From Pseudomonas oryzihabitans (lineage in GTDB: Bacteria; Pseudomonadota; Gammaproteobacteria; Pseudomonadales; Pseudomonadaceae): a stretch of 64,000 nt of DNA. Shown piece after piece: positions 51,957 through 61,464 of this stretch. Where the stretch lies: the NCBI RefSeq assembly GCF_024652905.1, contig NZ_CP102428.1, forward strand, positions 756,501 to 820,500, read 5' to 3'. How positions within the stretch are numbered: the first letter of the stretch is position 1; every line of letters begins with the position of its first letter. Made by a program: the position numbers and the translations under genes. The notes beneath the pieces are model-generated. The model saw only the letters and a list, made by a program, of their open reading frames with translations. It made no database searches and was not told the DNA's origin.

Positions 51957-52975
51957 AGCCGCAGATTGATCAGCTTGCTGCCGGCCCGGGCGGGATCGGT
52001 GGCCGCTGCCGCATCCGGGGTAAAGGCCTGGCTGCCGCCAGCGGCCTGCCATTCCCAGAGACGGCCGCGCAGCTGCACTTCCAAGGCGGCGCGAATGCCG
52101 GCGGCGCGCAGGCGCTGCACATCGAAGGGCGCCGGTGCGGGGGTGGTGCCCGAGGCGAGGGCGGGGATCGCCAGCAGGTCCACCTGGGGATCGTCGAGCA
52201 CGCCGACGCGACCGGTGTCGCTCCCCTGGATGACGCCCAGGCGACCCAGCGGCGTCTCCAGCCGCAGCAGCGGCGGACTGAGATCATCGCCGTGCGTTTG
52301 TGCCGTCAGCGGTCGCACCAGGGGCTGGCCCAGGGGCTTGCCGTCGGGACCAAAGACCAGGGTGACGTTGCGCAGCGGTCCGCTGCCCACCCGCAACTCG
52401 CCGTCGACCAGGGTCGGGCCGGGCAGAACGATGGAGCCGGCCACCAGGGTGACGCCGTACTGGCGAGCGAGTCCGGCGAAGAGCTGCTGATAGGCGCTGG
52501 CCATGTCCCAGGCCTTCATGCGCAACAGGCTGTCGGCCAGGCGCCGGTCGCCCTCGCTCTGGAACCAGGCACGGGCCACGCGCAGCGGATTGCCCAGCAG
52601 CAGCCACTGGATGGCTTCTTCGCTGCGGGCTGCGGCATAGACCTCGGGTTTCTCGCCCATCAGCGCCAGGGGTGTGCCCAGGTGTTCGGGCAGCACCACG
52701 ATGGTCTGGGTGCCGATCAGCCCCAGCCGACGGGCATTGGCCAGAGAGGCGTCGAGCTTGAGGCGCAGCCGCTCGGGATTGCCGTAGTCCAGGGCGATCA
52801 GCTCGGGCTCGATCCCCAATAGATTGCCGGTGGTGGCCGCGGCTGGCGTGGTGGTCAGGTCCACCGCCAGGCTGCTGCGCAGGTCCGACAGATAATGGAA
52901 GGCTGGCCGCTGGGCCACCCAGCCCGCCAGCACGGCGAACAGGGCGATCAGCACCAGGAACACGAGCTTGCGCAT
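51953..52975 (-). CDS. Membrane-anchored nitrilase-fold protein lacking the catalytic Cys
   Basis: ATG 52975 with GGAG upstream; 340 residues starting with a hydrophobic anchor (LVFLVLIALFAVLAGWVA). The fold matches carbon-nitrogen hydrolases: VVLPEHLGTPLALMGE holds the first catalytic Glu, but the usual Lys position reads GQPLVRPLT and the GVxxCxD nucleophile site reads GVIQGSDTG, so Lys and Cys appear lost. It is probably a non-catalytic sensor or a diverged enzyme; the tight coupling to the AraC-type regulator supports a sensory role, which is inference. Confidence 0.72.
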   Translation of the reverse strand: MRKLVFLVLIALFAVLAGWVAQRPAFHYLSDLRSSLAVDLTTTPAAATTGNLLGIEPELIALDYGNPERLRLKLDASLANARRLGLIGTQTIVVLPEHLGTPLALMGEKPEVYAAARSEEAIQWLLLGNPLRVARAWFQSEGDRRLADSLLRMKAWDMASAYQQLFAGLARQYGVTLVAGSIVLPGPTLVDGELRVGSGPLRNVTLVFGPDGKPLGQPLVRPLTAQTHGDDLSPPLLRLETPLGRLGVIQGSDTGRVGVLDDPQVDLLAIPALASGTTPAPAPFDVQRLRAAGIRAALEVQLRGRLWEWQAAGGSQAFTPDAAAATDPARAGSKLINLRL

Positions 52976-53171
52976 CGGCACTCCAGAGCGGTCCCGGCTC
53001 CTGTGGCCGGGTGGGATGAAGGTGCTCAGGGTAGGAGACCAGACCGCCACTGCCAAGGGGTGGCTGTGCATTTGGGTAAAGAGGTTGTCATTTCTGGTGA
53101 TTGAGGCCGGGGCGCGCCGCTCCTATCGTGGCGCCAGGCTTTCCCAGAAAGGCCAACCACCGGAGACCGCC

Positions 53172-55226
53172 ATGATCGAGTTTGCCCCCAGTAATACCAC
53201 CCCTGTTAATAGCTATCCGCATCTGCTCGAACCCCTGCCCATGGGGTCGATCACCTTGCGCAATCGTGTGGTGATGGGGTCCATGCATACGGGGCTGGAA
53301 GAACGGCCGGGCGGTTTCGCGCGGATGGCTGCCTTCTTCGCCGAGCGGGCGCGGGGTGGGGTCGGCCTGATCGTCACTGGCGGCATCGCGCCAAACGAAG
53401 AGGGCGCGGTGGCCAAGGGCGCGGCCAAGTTGACCACGCCCGAGGAAGCCGAGCACCACCGGCCGGTGACCGAGGCGGTGCATGCCGCCGGCGGGCGTAT
53501 CTGCCTGCAGATCCTGCACGCCGGTCGCTATGCCTATAACCCCCAGCTGGTGGCGCCCTCGGCGCTGCAGGCACCGATCAATCCCTTCACCCCGCGCGAA
53601 CTGGACGAGGCCGAGGTGGAGGGGCAGATCGCCGCCTTCATCCGCTGCGCCACGCTGGCGCAACAGGCCGGCTACGACGGCGTCGAGGTGATGGGGTCCG
53701 AGGGCTACTTCATCAACCAGTTCATCGCCGCGCGGACCAACCACCGCACGGATCGTTGGGGCGGCGACTTCGCCCAGCGCTGCCGCTTGCCGCTGGCCAT
53801 CGTCGCAGGCATCCGCGCTGCGACTGGCCCGGACTTCCTGATCATCTTCCGGCTCTCGCTGCTGGATCTGGTGGAGCAGGGCAGCACCCCCGAGGAATGC
53901 CTGCAGCTGGCGCTCTGGCTGGAAGATGCCGGGGTCAGCCTGATCAACACCGGCATCGGCTGGCACGAGGCGCGCATCCCCACCATCGCCACCCTGGTGC
54001 CGCGCGGCGCCTTCGCCGCCGTCACCGCCCAGCTCAAGGGCCGGGTGCGGGTGCCGCTGATCGCCACCAACCGCATCAATACCCCCGAGGTGGCGGAAGC
54101 CATCCTCGCCGCTGGCCAGGCCGACCTGGTGTCCATGGCCCGACCGTTGCTGGCTGACGCGGATTTCGTCGCCAAGGCCGCCGCCGGCCGCGCCGACGAG
54201 ATCAATACCTGCATCGCCTGCAACCAGGCCTGCCTGGATCACACCTTCGCCGGCAAGCTGACCAGCTGCCTGGTCAATCCGCGCGCCTGCCACGAGACCG
54301 AGTTGCAGATCCTGCCCGCCGCCGAATCACGCCGCTTTGCCGTGGTCGGCGCCGGACCGGCGGGCCTGGCCGCCGCCTGCACCCTGGCCGAGCGCGGTCA
54401 CCAGGTGGTGCTGTTCGAGGCCAGCGAACGCATCGGCGGCCAGTTCAATGTGGCCCGGCGCATTCCCGGCAAGGAAGAATTCGGCGAGACCCTGAGGTAT
54501 TTCCAGCGTCGCCTGGAGCGACTGGCGGTGGATGTCCGCCTCAATCATCGCGTCAGCGCCGCTGAATTGCAGGCCGAGGGCTTCGCCGCGGTGATCCTGG
54601 CCACCGGGGTGACGCCGCGGGTCCCGCCGATTCCCGGTATCGACCATCCCAAGGTGCTGGGCTATCTGGACGTGCTGCTGGAGCGCCAGCCGGTGGGGCG
54701 GCGGGTGGCGCTGATCGGAGCCGGCGGCATCGGTTTCGACGTGGCGGATTTCCTCACCCATCGCCACCAGGAGGCGGAGCCCGTCACCGCCTTCTACCGC
54801 GAGTGGGGCATAGACCCCAGCTTCAGCAGCCGTGGCGGGCTGGCCCCGGCGACGCCGCCGGCCGTGCCGCGCGAGGTCTGGTTGCTGCAGCGCAAGCCGG
54901 GCAAGCCCGGCAAGGGCCTTGGCAAGACCACCGGCTGGATCCACCGTGCGCGCCTGCAGCAGCGTGGCGTCAAGGCGCTCGGTGGGGTGGAATACGTGCG
55001 CATCGACGACGCCGGCCTGCACCTGCGCCTGCCCGATGGCGCCGAGCAGGTGCTGGACGTGGACAACGTGGTGCTCTGCGCGGGCCAGGAGTCCCTGCGC
55101 GAGCTGGAAGACGAGCTGCTCGGCGCCGGCGTGGCGGTGCATCGGGTGGGCGGAGCGGATGTCGCCGCCGAACTCGACGCCAAGCGCGCCATCGATCAAG
55201 CCACCCGGCTGGCCGCGGAGCTGTAA
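53172..55226 (+). CDS. fadH: 2,4-dienoyl-CoA reductase (NADPH), FMN/FAD/4Fe-4S type
   Basis: FadH reduces 2,4-dienoyl-CoA in the beta-oxidation of unsaturated fatty acids. ATG 53172 follows CGGAGA. 684 residues: an N-terminal old-yellow-enzyme barrel with FMN (VVMGSMHTGLEE, YDGVEVMGSEGYFINQF), four cysteines of the iron-sulfur cluster (CIACNQACLD...CLVNPRAC), and C-terminal FAD/NADPH domains (VVGAGPAGLAAACTLAERG, ALIGAGGIGFDVADF). The gene, with the block downstream to the rhomboid, follows the order I know from P. aeruginosa fadH1. Confidence 0.92.
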   Translation: MIEFAPSNTTPVNSYPHLLEPLPMGSITLRNRVVMGSMHTGLEERPGGFARMAAFFAERARGGVGLIVTGGIAPNEEGAVAKGAAKLTTPEEAEHHRPVTEAVHAAGGRICLQILHAGRYAYNPQLVAPSALQAPINPFTPRELDEAEVEGQIAAFIRCATLAQQAGYDGVEVMGSEGYFINQFIAARTNHRTDRWGGDFAQRCRLPLAIVAGIRAATGPDFLIIFRLSLLDLVEQGSTPEECLQLALWLEDAGVSLINTGIGWHEARIPTIATLVPRGAFAAVTAQLKGRVRVPLIATNRINTPEVAEAILAAGQADLVSMARPLLADADFVAKAAAGRADEINTCIACNQACLDHTFAGKLTSCLVNPRACHETELQILPAAESRRFAVVGAGPAGLAAACTLAERGHQVVLFEASERIGGQFNVARRIPGKEEFGETLRYFQRRLERLAVDVRLNHRVSAAELQAEGFAAVILATGVTPRVPPIPGIDHPKVLGYLDVLLERQPVGRRVALIGAGGIGFDVADFLTHRHQEAEPVTAFYREWGIDPSFSSRGGLAPATPPAVPREVWLLQRKPGKPGKGLGKTTGWIHRARLQQRGVKALGGVEYVRIDDAGLHLRLPDGAEQVLDVDNVVLCAGQESLRELEDELLGAGVAVHRVGGADVAAELDAKRAIDQATRLAAEL

Positions 55227-55512
55227 CTCTTCGTTGCAATCAGGGATGATTTCTGTGATCCACTCCGCATAACATCCGATCCGGACCGATCCTCGTCCCA
55301 ATGTCTGGCCTCTGTTCCATCCCACCGACCAGGATTGGCTAAGCTGCCGTCCTGATGCGTCGGGTGGGGGCCTGGCGCATCGGAGCAGTCGGGCGGAGAC
55401 GCGAGATACAGGCGTCGCCGCCAGAGGTCGGGCGCGGATGCACGTCCGGTCGCCCGGTGGCGAGACGCCGGCCTCGGAATTCATGTGGGATCGACAGAGC
55501 ACGCGGCGAGAG

Positions 55513-56826
55513 ATGGCAGAGACGTTGAACGAAGAGGCGGTACTGACCCCGGTGGTGCTGGGGTTCGGCGACCAGGGTGTGAATCGCGCCTTGCTGTTTC
55601 CCGATTTTCAGGCGCTCTGGCAGGGCGACCAGACGCTGCTCGACTGCGCCGGACGGCGCCATCGCTTCGTCTATCTGCTGCTGGACGACCATCGCCGGGT
55701 CAAGGCCACGGTGTTTTTCCTGCTGGCCTTCGATGCCCAGGGCAGTCCGCTGCCGGAATGGGACCTGCCGCTGGTGGAGCTGGCCGAGCGCGGCGGGGTC
55801 GGCCCTGACCTGGGCGCCGGGCCGATCCGCCTGGCCAGTCGCAGCCATTGTCCAATCTCCTGGCACCAGGGCGATCTCTGGGATCCGCGTAGCGATGCCG
55901 AGCACGACGACTGGCAGGCGATCCGCGATTGCCTGGGGCTGGTCGCACCGCGCGATGGCGAGGTGGAGCTGGCCGGGGAATACCATCCCAGCGCCGCCGA
56001 CGGCATCGACGTCGAGGCCCGTCTCGAACGGGTCCGCCGCATCCTCGCCCAGGAACACCAGGAGGCGCTGGACAAGCTGATCGCCGGCCAGCGCACCCGG
56101 CTGCTGACCCTGACCCGCCAGCATCAGGAAGACCTGGCGCGCCTGCAGCGCGATGCCGACGAATTGCGTACGGCCAAGGCCGAGCTGGAGGTGCGCTATG
56201 CCGCCCTGGCCCAGCACCTGGAGCAGCAGCACGACCTGGCCCGCCAGGAGCGTGAAGAACTCAACGAACAGATGCGCACCCTGGAACGCAACGCCCTCTA
56301 CAAGATCGAGGCGCTGCGCATCCAGTCCGAAGCCGAAAGCGAGGCCCGGGTAGCTGCGGCGGTGGGTGAGCTGAAGAATCAGCTGACCATCCGCGAGGTG
56401 GAACTCAAGTACCGCGACGAGCTGGACGGACAGTTGCAGGAAGACATCCGCCAGCTGCGCGAGCGCTGCGCCCAGCTGATCGGCGACAGCAACGAAGGCC
56501 AGTTGGAGCGCCTGGCGCGCCAGGGCATCCTGTTCGTCACCTTCCAGCCTGGCGCCGGTCATCTGATCCTCAGTCGCCAGGATGTCCCGCGTTTCAGCGC
56601 CGATCCGCTAGGGTATGTCGCCGAGCACTGCAAGGTCAGTCGCGATCAGTACCAGCGCTGGCTGGAGCATCACCAGCAGCCGGTGTGCCTGGCCGAGGTG
56701 GACGGCGAACGCTGCGGCCGACCGGTGGTGCGAGTGGAGCATCCGGCCCAGTTCGATCCTCAGCACTCGACGCTGTGCGCCGAGCACCGCGGCGATGACA
56801 GCGATGGTGACGTCGCCAATCTCTGA
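55513..56826 (+). CDS. Coiled-coil protein with C-terminal Cys/His motif
   Basis: ATG 55513 (MAETLNEEAVL) is preferred to upstream starts at 55438 and 55483 because the leader residues look random. 437 residues: an N-terminal globular region with no motif I know, a long coiled coil at about 175-330 (RQHQEDLARLQRDADELRT...), and a short C-terminal domain with CLAEVDGERCGRPV and TLCAEHRG, which could bind zinc. It lies between fadH and the PLP gene, and the next gene starts 12 bases later. Function unknown; a scaffold or partitioning role is only a guess. Confidence 0.75.
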   Translation: MAETLNEEAVLTPVVLGFGDQGVNRALLFPDFQALWQGDQTLLDCAGRRHRFVYLLLDDHRRVKATVFFLLAFDAQGSPLPEWDLPLVELAERGGVGPDLGAGPIRLASRSHCPISWHQGDLWDPRSDAEHDDWQAIRDCLGLVAPRDGEVELAGEYHPSAADGIDVEARLERVRRILAQEHQEALDKLIAGQRTRLLTLTRQHQEDLARLQRDADELRTAKAELEVRYAALAQHLEQQHDLARQEREELNEQMRTLERNALYKIEALRIQSEAESEARVAAAVGELKNQLTIREVELKYRDELDGQLQEDIRQLRERCAQLIGDSNEGQLERLARQGILFVTFQPGAGHLILSRQDVPRFSADPLGYVAEHCKVSRDQYQRWLEHHQQPVCLAEVDGERCGRPVVRVEHPAQFDPQHSTLCAEHRGDDSDGDVANL

Positions 56827-56837
56827 GCCCCTGGCTG

Positions 56838-57761
56838 ATGACGTTTCCCACCCCCGCCGCACTCCAGGAGGTGCGGCTCGCCGCTCTGGCCGCACGCGGC
56901 CTGCGCCTGGCGGTGCTACGCCTGGATCAGCGTCCCGCCGCCCATAACGGCAACAAGGGCTACAAGCTGCAGCCCTGGCGCGAACGCCTGGCTCGGGGCG
57001 CGGGCCGTGGGCTCATCAGCCTTGGCGGCGCCCACTCCAATCATCTGCACGCGCTGGCCGCCCTGGGCCGGGAGGAAGGCTTCGCCACCGTCGGCCTCCT
57101 GCGTGGCGAGCCCTGCCTGACGCCCACCGTCGAGGACGTGCAGGCCAATGGCATGACCCTGCACTGGCTGGGCTATGGCGGCTATCGCCGCCGCCATGAC
57201 GCCGACTTCTGGCAACCCTGGCAGGCCCGTTATCCCGGGCTGCTGCCGGTTCCCGAAGGCGGCTGCGACGAGTCGGCCGCCGCGACCTGCATGGCGATCG
57301 TTACCGAGCTGCGCGAGGGACTCGCCGCCCTGGGCTGGCCCGATTGCCAGCAACTCTGGCTGGCCGCCGGCACTGGCACCACTCTGGCCGGCGTGATCCG
57401 CGCCGCCGATCCCGCCTGGCAGGTGGTGGGTGGGCTGGCGGTGCCGCCCGGGCATGGCGTCGAAGCCAACCTGGACCGGCTGCTCGCGCAGCACACCAAC
57501 CCGAATTGGCGCTTGCTGGACGCCAGCCGCGGTGGCTTCGGGCGCATCGATGCCGAGCTGGCCCGGGCCATGGCGGACTTCGAGGCGCAGACCGGGATCG
57601 CCCTGGAGCCGCTCTATACCGGCAAGCTCTGGCTGGCCTTGCGCCAGGAGATCGAAGGCGGCGCACTGCCACCGGGTAGTCGCCTGGTGCTGATCCACAG
57701 CGGCGGCCTGCAGGGCCGCCGCGCCCTGGAGGCTCAGCTGGCGGCGTTGGCCGCGGGCTGA
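56838..57761 (+). CDS. PLP-dependent D-cysteine desulfhydrase/ACC deaminase-like enzyme
   Basis: 307 residues of fold type II. The PLP lysine lies in HNGNKGYKLQPW, the substrate serine loop is LGGAHSNHLHALAAL, the phosphate loop is AGTGTTLAGVI, and the C-terminal HSGGLQG completes the site. Family members act on D-cysteine, 1-aminocyclopropane-1-carboxylate or related amino acids; which one cannot be read. Its end overlaps the converging DUF1853 gene by 28 bases. Confidence 0.85.
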   Translation: MTFPTPAALQEVRLAALAARGLRLAVLRLDQRPAAHNGNKGYKLQPWRERLARGAGRGLISLGGAHSNHLHALAALGREEGFATVGLLRGEPCLTPTVEDVQANGMTLHWLGYGGYRRRHDADFWQPWQARYPGLLPVPEGGCDESAAATCMAIVTELREGLAALGWPDCQQLWLAAGTGTTLAGVIRAADPAWQVVGGLAVPPGHGVEANLDRLLAQHTNPNWRLLDASRGGFGRIDAELARAMADFEAQTGIALEPLYTGKLWLALRQEIEGGALPPGSRLVLIHSGGLQGRRALEAQLAALAAG

Positions 57762-58618
57762 ATCGGCCAACCGCACGGCACCAGAAACAGTCGGGCGTCC
57801 TCGTCGCCTTGGGCGTCGCGACGCACCAGCAACTGCGGCCAGATCGGCTCGCCGTCCGGCAAGGGCAGGCAGGGCGTGTCGGCGACCGCGGGCGCCAGCC
57901 AGTGGCCCTTGGGCAGCACCTCCCAGGGGCCGTCCGGTAGCTGTCCGCGCTCGCACCACAGCTGGGGTTGCCGGGGCGGCAAGGTACCGGTCGGCCAGGG
58001 CAGGGGGCGGTCGAGGGGCTGGAACAGATAGCCGCCCAGCCACAGCGCCGCCTGCGGCGGAGCGATGTTCAGCGCGGCTAGAGTGGCCCGGGCCAGGGGC
58101 GTGGCCGACAGCGGCAGCTGGCGCTGGCGCAGATGGGCGAGCTTGCGCGCCAGCTGATCCTCGCCGCCGGGACCCAGCCAGCGTGGTGCCTGCGCTGGTC
58201 CTTCGCCCAGGTAGAACTTCACCGCCAGTTCCAGGTGATGGACGCCTTCGGCGTCCTCTACCAGCAGGTCCAGCTCACCCAGGGTACGCTCGCCCTCGCG
58301 CAGGGGCAGGTTGGCAGCGCGCAGCCGTACGCCCGGTGCTCGGGCCAGGGCGAATTGCCAGAGTCTTTCGTACTGCCGGCCCAGGCGGCGGTCGCTGCCC
58401 TGGGCAAGCCACGCGGCCAATTCAGCGGGTGCCGCGTCCTGTTGCCGCAGCCAGTCGGCCAGTCTTGCGGGGTGGCCCGCCCAGTCGCTGGCGGCCAGGG
58501 GGTGGCGGGTATCGGCGGCAGTCAGCAGCGGCGGGGCGACCAGGGTCCAGGCAAGGTCGCGCACCTGGGGCTGGCTCAGGCGGCGGGGTAGGGCGTGCAG
58601 CTCGGCAAAGGGCGTCAT
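57734..58618 (-). CDS. DUF1853 protein with PD-(D/E)XK-like core
   Basis: 294 residues from ATG 58618; the frame extends to 59248 antisense to nadK and that part is rejected. The core GELDLLVED...LELAVKFYLG has the Asp and Glu-x-x-x-Lys spacing of the PD-(D/E)XK nuclease fold, as noted for DUF1853. No partner is known to me; genes of this family sit near nadK in several pseudomonads. A weak ribosome site makes the exact start uncertain. Confidence 0.75.
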   Translation of the reverse strand: MTPFAELHALPRRLSQPQVRDLAWTLVAPPLLTAADTRHPLAASDWAGHPARLADWLRQQDAAPAELAAWLAQGSDRRLGRQYERLWQFALARAPGVRLRAANLPLREGERTLGELDLLVEDAEGVHHLELAVKFYLGEGPAQAPRWLGPGGEDQLARKLAHLRQRQLPLSATPLARATLAALNIAPPQAALWLGGYLFQPLDRPLPWPTGTLPPRQPQLWCERGQLPDGPWEVLPKGHWLAPAVADTPCLPLPDGEPIWPQLLVRRDAQGDEDARLFLVPCGWPIQPAANAAS

Positions 58619-58754
58619 GGTGCCAGCATAGGCCAAGCCGGGCCGCTGCGGATCGCCAGCGGCGGCCCGTGGTCGGATGAGGGCGGTTTGCCGCTGCCAC
58701 GGGCTTTCGCCCATACTTTCCGCACTTTCCAGCCAACGGGGCCGCCGGCGCGTC

Positions 58755-59639
58755 ATGGACTCCTTTCGTAACATCGGCATCATCGGTCGACTCGGCAGCA
58801 CCCAGGTGCTGGACACCATCCGCCGGCTCAAGACCTTCCTGCTGCAACGCGGGCGCAACGTCATCCTGGAAAACACCATTGCCGAGGTGTTGCCCGGGCA
58901 CGGCCTGCAGACGGTGTCGCGCAAGCTCATGGGCGAGATCTGCGACCTGGTGATCGTGGTCGGCGGTGACGGCAGCCTGCTCGGCGCCGCCCGCGCTCTG
59001 GTGCGGCCACGGGTGCCGGTGCTGGGCATCAATCGCGGCAAGCTGGGCTTTCTCACCGACATCCGTCCCGACGAGCTGGAGACAAAGGTCGCCGAAGTGC
59101 TCGACGGCCAGTACCTGATGGAGACGCGCTTTCTGCTCGATGCCTTCGTCGAGCGCGGCGGCGAGATGATCGGCCAGGGCGATGCCCTCAACGACGTGGT
59201 GCTGCACCCCGGCAAGTCCACCCGGATGATCGAGTTCGAGCTGTACATCGATGGCCAGTTCGTCTGCAGTCAGCGCGCCGACGGCCTGATCGTCGCCACC
59301 CCCACCGGCTCCACCGCCTACTCGCTGTCGGCCGGCGGCCCCATCATGCATCCCAAGCTGGATGCCATCGTGGTGGTGCCCATGTATCCCCATACCCTGT
59401 CCAGCCGCCCCATCGTGGTGTCCGGCGACAGCACCCTGTCGATCCTGGTGTCGCCGAACATGACGATCTATCCGCAGGTCTCATGTGATGGCCAGAATCA
59501 TTTCACCTGCGCACCCGGCGATACCGTGACCATTCAGAAGAAGCCCCACAAGCTCAGGCTGATCCATCCGCTGGATCACAACTACTACGAGATCTGCCGG
59601 ACCAAGCTCGGCTGGGGCAGTCGCCTGGGAGACGACTGA
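58755..59639 (+). CDS. nadK: NAD kinase
   Basis: NadK makes NADP+ from NAD+ and ATP. 294 residues. The GGDG motif lies in VIVVGGDGSLLGAAR, the NAD-binding region in ATPTGSTAYSLSAGGP and the acidic site in ALNDVVLHPG. ATG 58755 (MDSFRNIGIIG) matches the family start although the ribosome site is weak. The gene overlaps the metallophosphatase start by one base. Confidence 0.95.
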   Translation: MDSFRNIGIIGRLGSTQVLDTIRRLKTFLLQRGRNVILENTIAEVLPGHGLQTVSRKLMGEICDLVIVVGGDGSLLGAARALVRPRVPVLGINRGKLGFLTDIRPDELETKVAEVLDGQYLMETRFLLDAFVERGGEMIGQGDALNDVVLHPGKSTRMIEFELYIDGQFVCSQRADGLIVATPTGSTAYSLSAGGPIMHPKLDAIVVVPMYPHTLSSRPIVVSGDSTLSILVSPNMTIYPQVSCDGQNHFTCAPGDTVTIQKKPHKLRLIHPLDHNYYEICRTKLGWGSRLGDD

Positions 59640-60598
59640 TGCCCCTGGGCTACGATCTGATCGGCGACCTCCACGGCTGCGCCCATACCCTGGACCTGCT
59701 GCTGGAGCGCCTCGACTATCGACAGGTGGACGGCGTCTGGCAGCACCCCGAGCGCCAGGCGATCTTCCTCGGTGACCTGGTCGACCGCGGGCCGCGTATC
59801 CGCGGTTCCCTGCGCCGGGTGCGCGCCATGGTCGAGGGCGGCCACGCCCACTGCATCCTCGGCAACCACGAACTCAACGCCCTGGCCTGGCACACCCCGG
59901 CGCTACCCGGTACCGGCCAGACCTGGGTGCGCGAGCATACGCCGCGCCACCGTCAGCTGATCCAGGAGACCCTGGCGGCCTTCGCCGATCATCACCAGGA
60001 GTGGCAGGATCACCTGCGCTGGCTGTATACCTTGCCGCTGTGCAAGGACTTCGGCCACTTCCGCATCGTCCACGCCTGCTGGGATCAGCGGCTGATCGAC
60101 GAATTCCTCCACCATTATCCGGATGCCTGCATCGACGAGGACTTCGTCCGCCAGTCCATCGTCGGTGGCAGCCTGGCCAGCCGGGTCGCCTCGCGCCTGC
60201 TCAATGGCGTGTCGCTGCCCTTGCCCCATGGCCTGCGCCTCACCGGCAGCGATGGCTATGTGCGGGCGCGCTTTCGCACCAAGTTCTGGGAGCGCGATCC
60301 CCAGACCTATGGCGACGTGGTCTTCCAACCCGATGCCCTGCCGGCGGAAATCGCCTGCGAACGCCTGAGCGATGAGGAGAAGGCCGGGTTGCTCTGCTAT
60401 GGCGAAAGCGAGCCGCTGCTGTTCGTCGGCCACTACTGGCGCGACGGCCATCCCGAACCCCTGCGACCCAACCTGGCCTGCCTGGACTACAGCGCGGTCA
60501 AGTACGGCAAGCTGGTGGCCTACCGCCTCGACGACGAACGCCAGATCGACCCGGCCAAGTTCGTCTGGATCGATGTCCAGCGCGAGGAGGGCCGATGA
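59639..60598 (+). CDS. Calcineurin-like metallophosphatase
   Basis: 319 residues with the three metal motifs in order: GDLHG (YDLIGDLHGCAHTL), GDLVDRGPR and GNHELNAL, followed by late His motifs VHACWDQR and VGHYWRDG. It belongs to the serine/threonine or diadenosine-type phosphoesterases; substrate unknown. Starts on the nadK stop (TGATG) and overlaps the rhomboid gene by 4 bases, so the three form an operon. Confidence 0.9.
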   Translation: MPLGYDLIGDLHGCAHTLDLLLERLDYRQVDGVWQHPERQAIFLGDLVDRGPRIRGSLRRVRAMVEGGHAHCILGNHELNALAWHTPALPGTGQTWVREHTPRHRQLIQETLAAFADHHQEWQDHLRWLYTLPLCKDFGHFRIVHACWDQRLIDEFLHHYPDACIDEDFVRQSIVGGSLASRVASRLLNGVSLPLPHGLRLTGSDGYVRARFRTKFWERDPQTYGDVVFQPDALPAEIACERLSDEEKAGLLCYGESEPLLFVGHYWRDGHPEPLRPNLACLDYSAVKYGKLVAYRLDDERQIDPAKFVWIDVQREEGR

Positions 60599-61464
60599 AC
60601 CAGCCGCAACCCGTGCTGCGCGTGCCCCTGGGCCGCGACCTGCTGGCCTTCACCCGCCTGCTGCGGCGCCTGCAGATCCGCCACCGGGTGGTGGAAGAGG
60701 GCGACAGCCAGGTGCTCTGGGTGCTGGACCCGGCGCGGGTCGAGGAGACCCGCAGCCTCTATGAACGCTATCCCGACGGCGATCCGCGGGGCGAGGTCCA
60801 GGCTACCCGTAGCCCGCGGGGTTTCGGCCTGCTGGCGCAACTCAAGGCCAGTCCGGTCAGCGCCGTCTTTCTCGCCGTCACCCTGCTGCTGGGCCTGGCC
60901 ACCGAACTGGGCGACAACCTGGCGTTGATCCACTACCTGACGCTGCAGGAATTCCGCCTGATCGACGCCGAGCACATCGCCTTTCTCGATCTCGATGTCA
61001 GCCTGTCCCGTGGCGAATGGTGGCGGCTGGTCACCCCGATCTTCTTGCACTTCGGCCTGCTGCACCTGGCGATGAACGCCCTCTGGTACTGGGAGCTGGG
61101 TCGCCGCGTCGAATTCCGCCAGGGCGGTGTGATGCTGCTGCTCCTGACCCTGGCCTTCGCTGCCGGCTCCAACCTGGTGCAGTACGCCTGGACCGGACCG
61201 GCGCTGTTCGGCGGCCTGTCCGGGGTGCTCTATGGCCTGCTCGGCCATTGCTGGCTGTTCCAGTGGCTGGCACCCAATCCGGCCTATCGCATGCCCCGTG
61301 GCGTGGTGGCCATGATGCTGATCTGGCTGGTGATCTGCCTGACCGGCGTCTTCGATCTGCTCGGCTTCGGCTCCATCGCCAATGGCGCCCATGTCGGCGG
61401 CCTGGTACTGGGCTGCCTCACCGGTCTGCTAGGTGGTGGCCTGGCGCGGCTGCGGCGGTCTTGA
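60595..61464 (+). CDS. Rhomboid-family intramembrane serine protease
   Basis: 289 residues: a cytoplasmic N-terminal domain (about 1-85) and six membrane segments. The catalytic serine lies in GGLSGVLYGLLG and the histidine in NGAHVGGLVLG; HFGLLHLAMNALWYWELG carries the conserved His-Asn of TM2. It cleaves membrane proteins within the bilayer; substrates unknown. Last gene of the nadK operon, convergent with the small gene downstream. Confidence 0.93.
   Translation: MNQPQPVLRVPLGRDLLAFTRLLRRLQIRHRVVEEGDSQVLWVLDPARVEETRSLYERYPDGDPRGEVQATRSPRGFGLLAQLKASPVSAVFLAVTLLLGLATELGDNLALIHYLTLQEFRLIDAEHIAFLDLDVSLSRGEWWRLVTPIFLHFGLLHLAMNALWYWELGRRVEFRQGGVMLLLLTLAFAAGSNLVQYAWTGPALFGGLSGVLYGLLGHCWLFQWLAPNPAYRMPRGVVAMMLIWLVICLTGVFDLLGFGSIANGAHVGGLVLGCLTGLLGGGLARLRRS

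Noticed and set aside
59585-59893. 102-codon minus-strand frame across the nadK/metallophosphatase junction
   Set aside because: Antisense to two conserved, overlapping genes.
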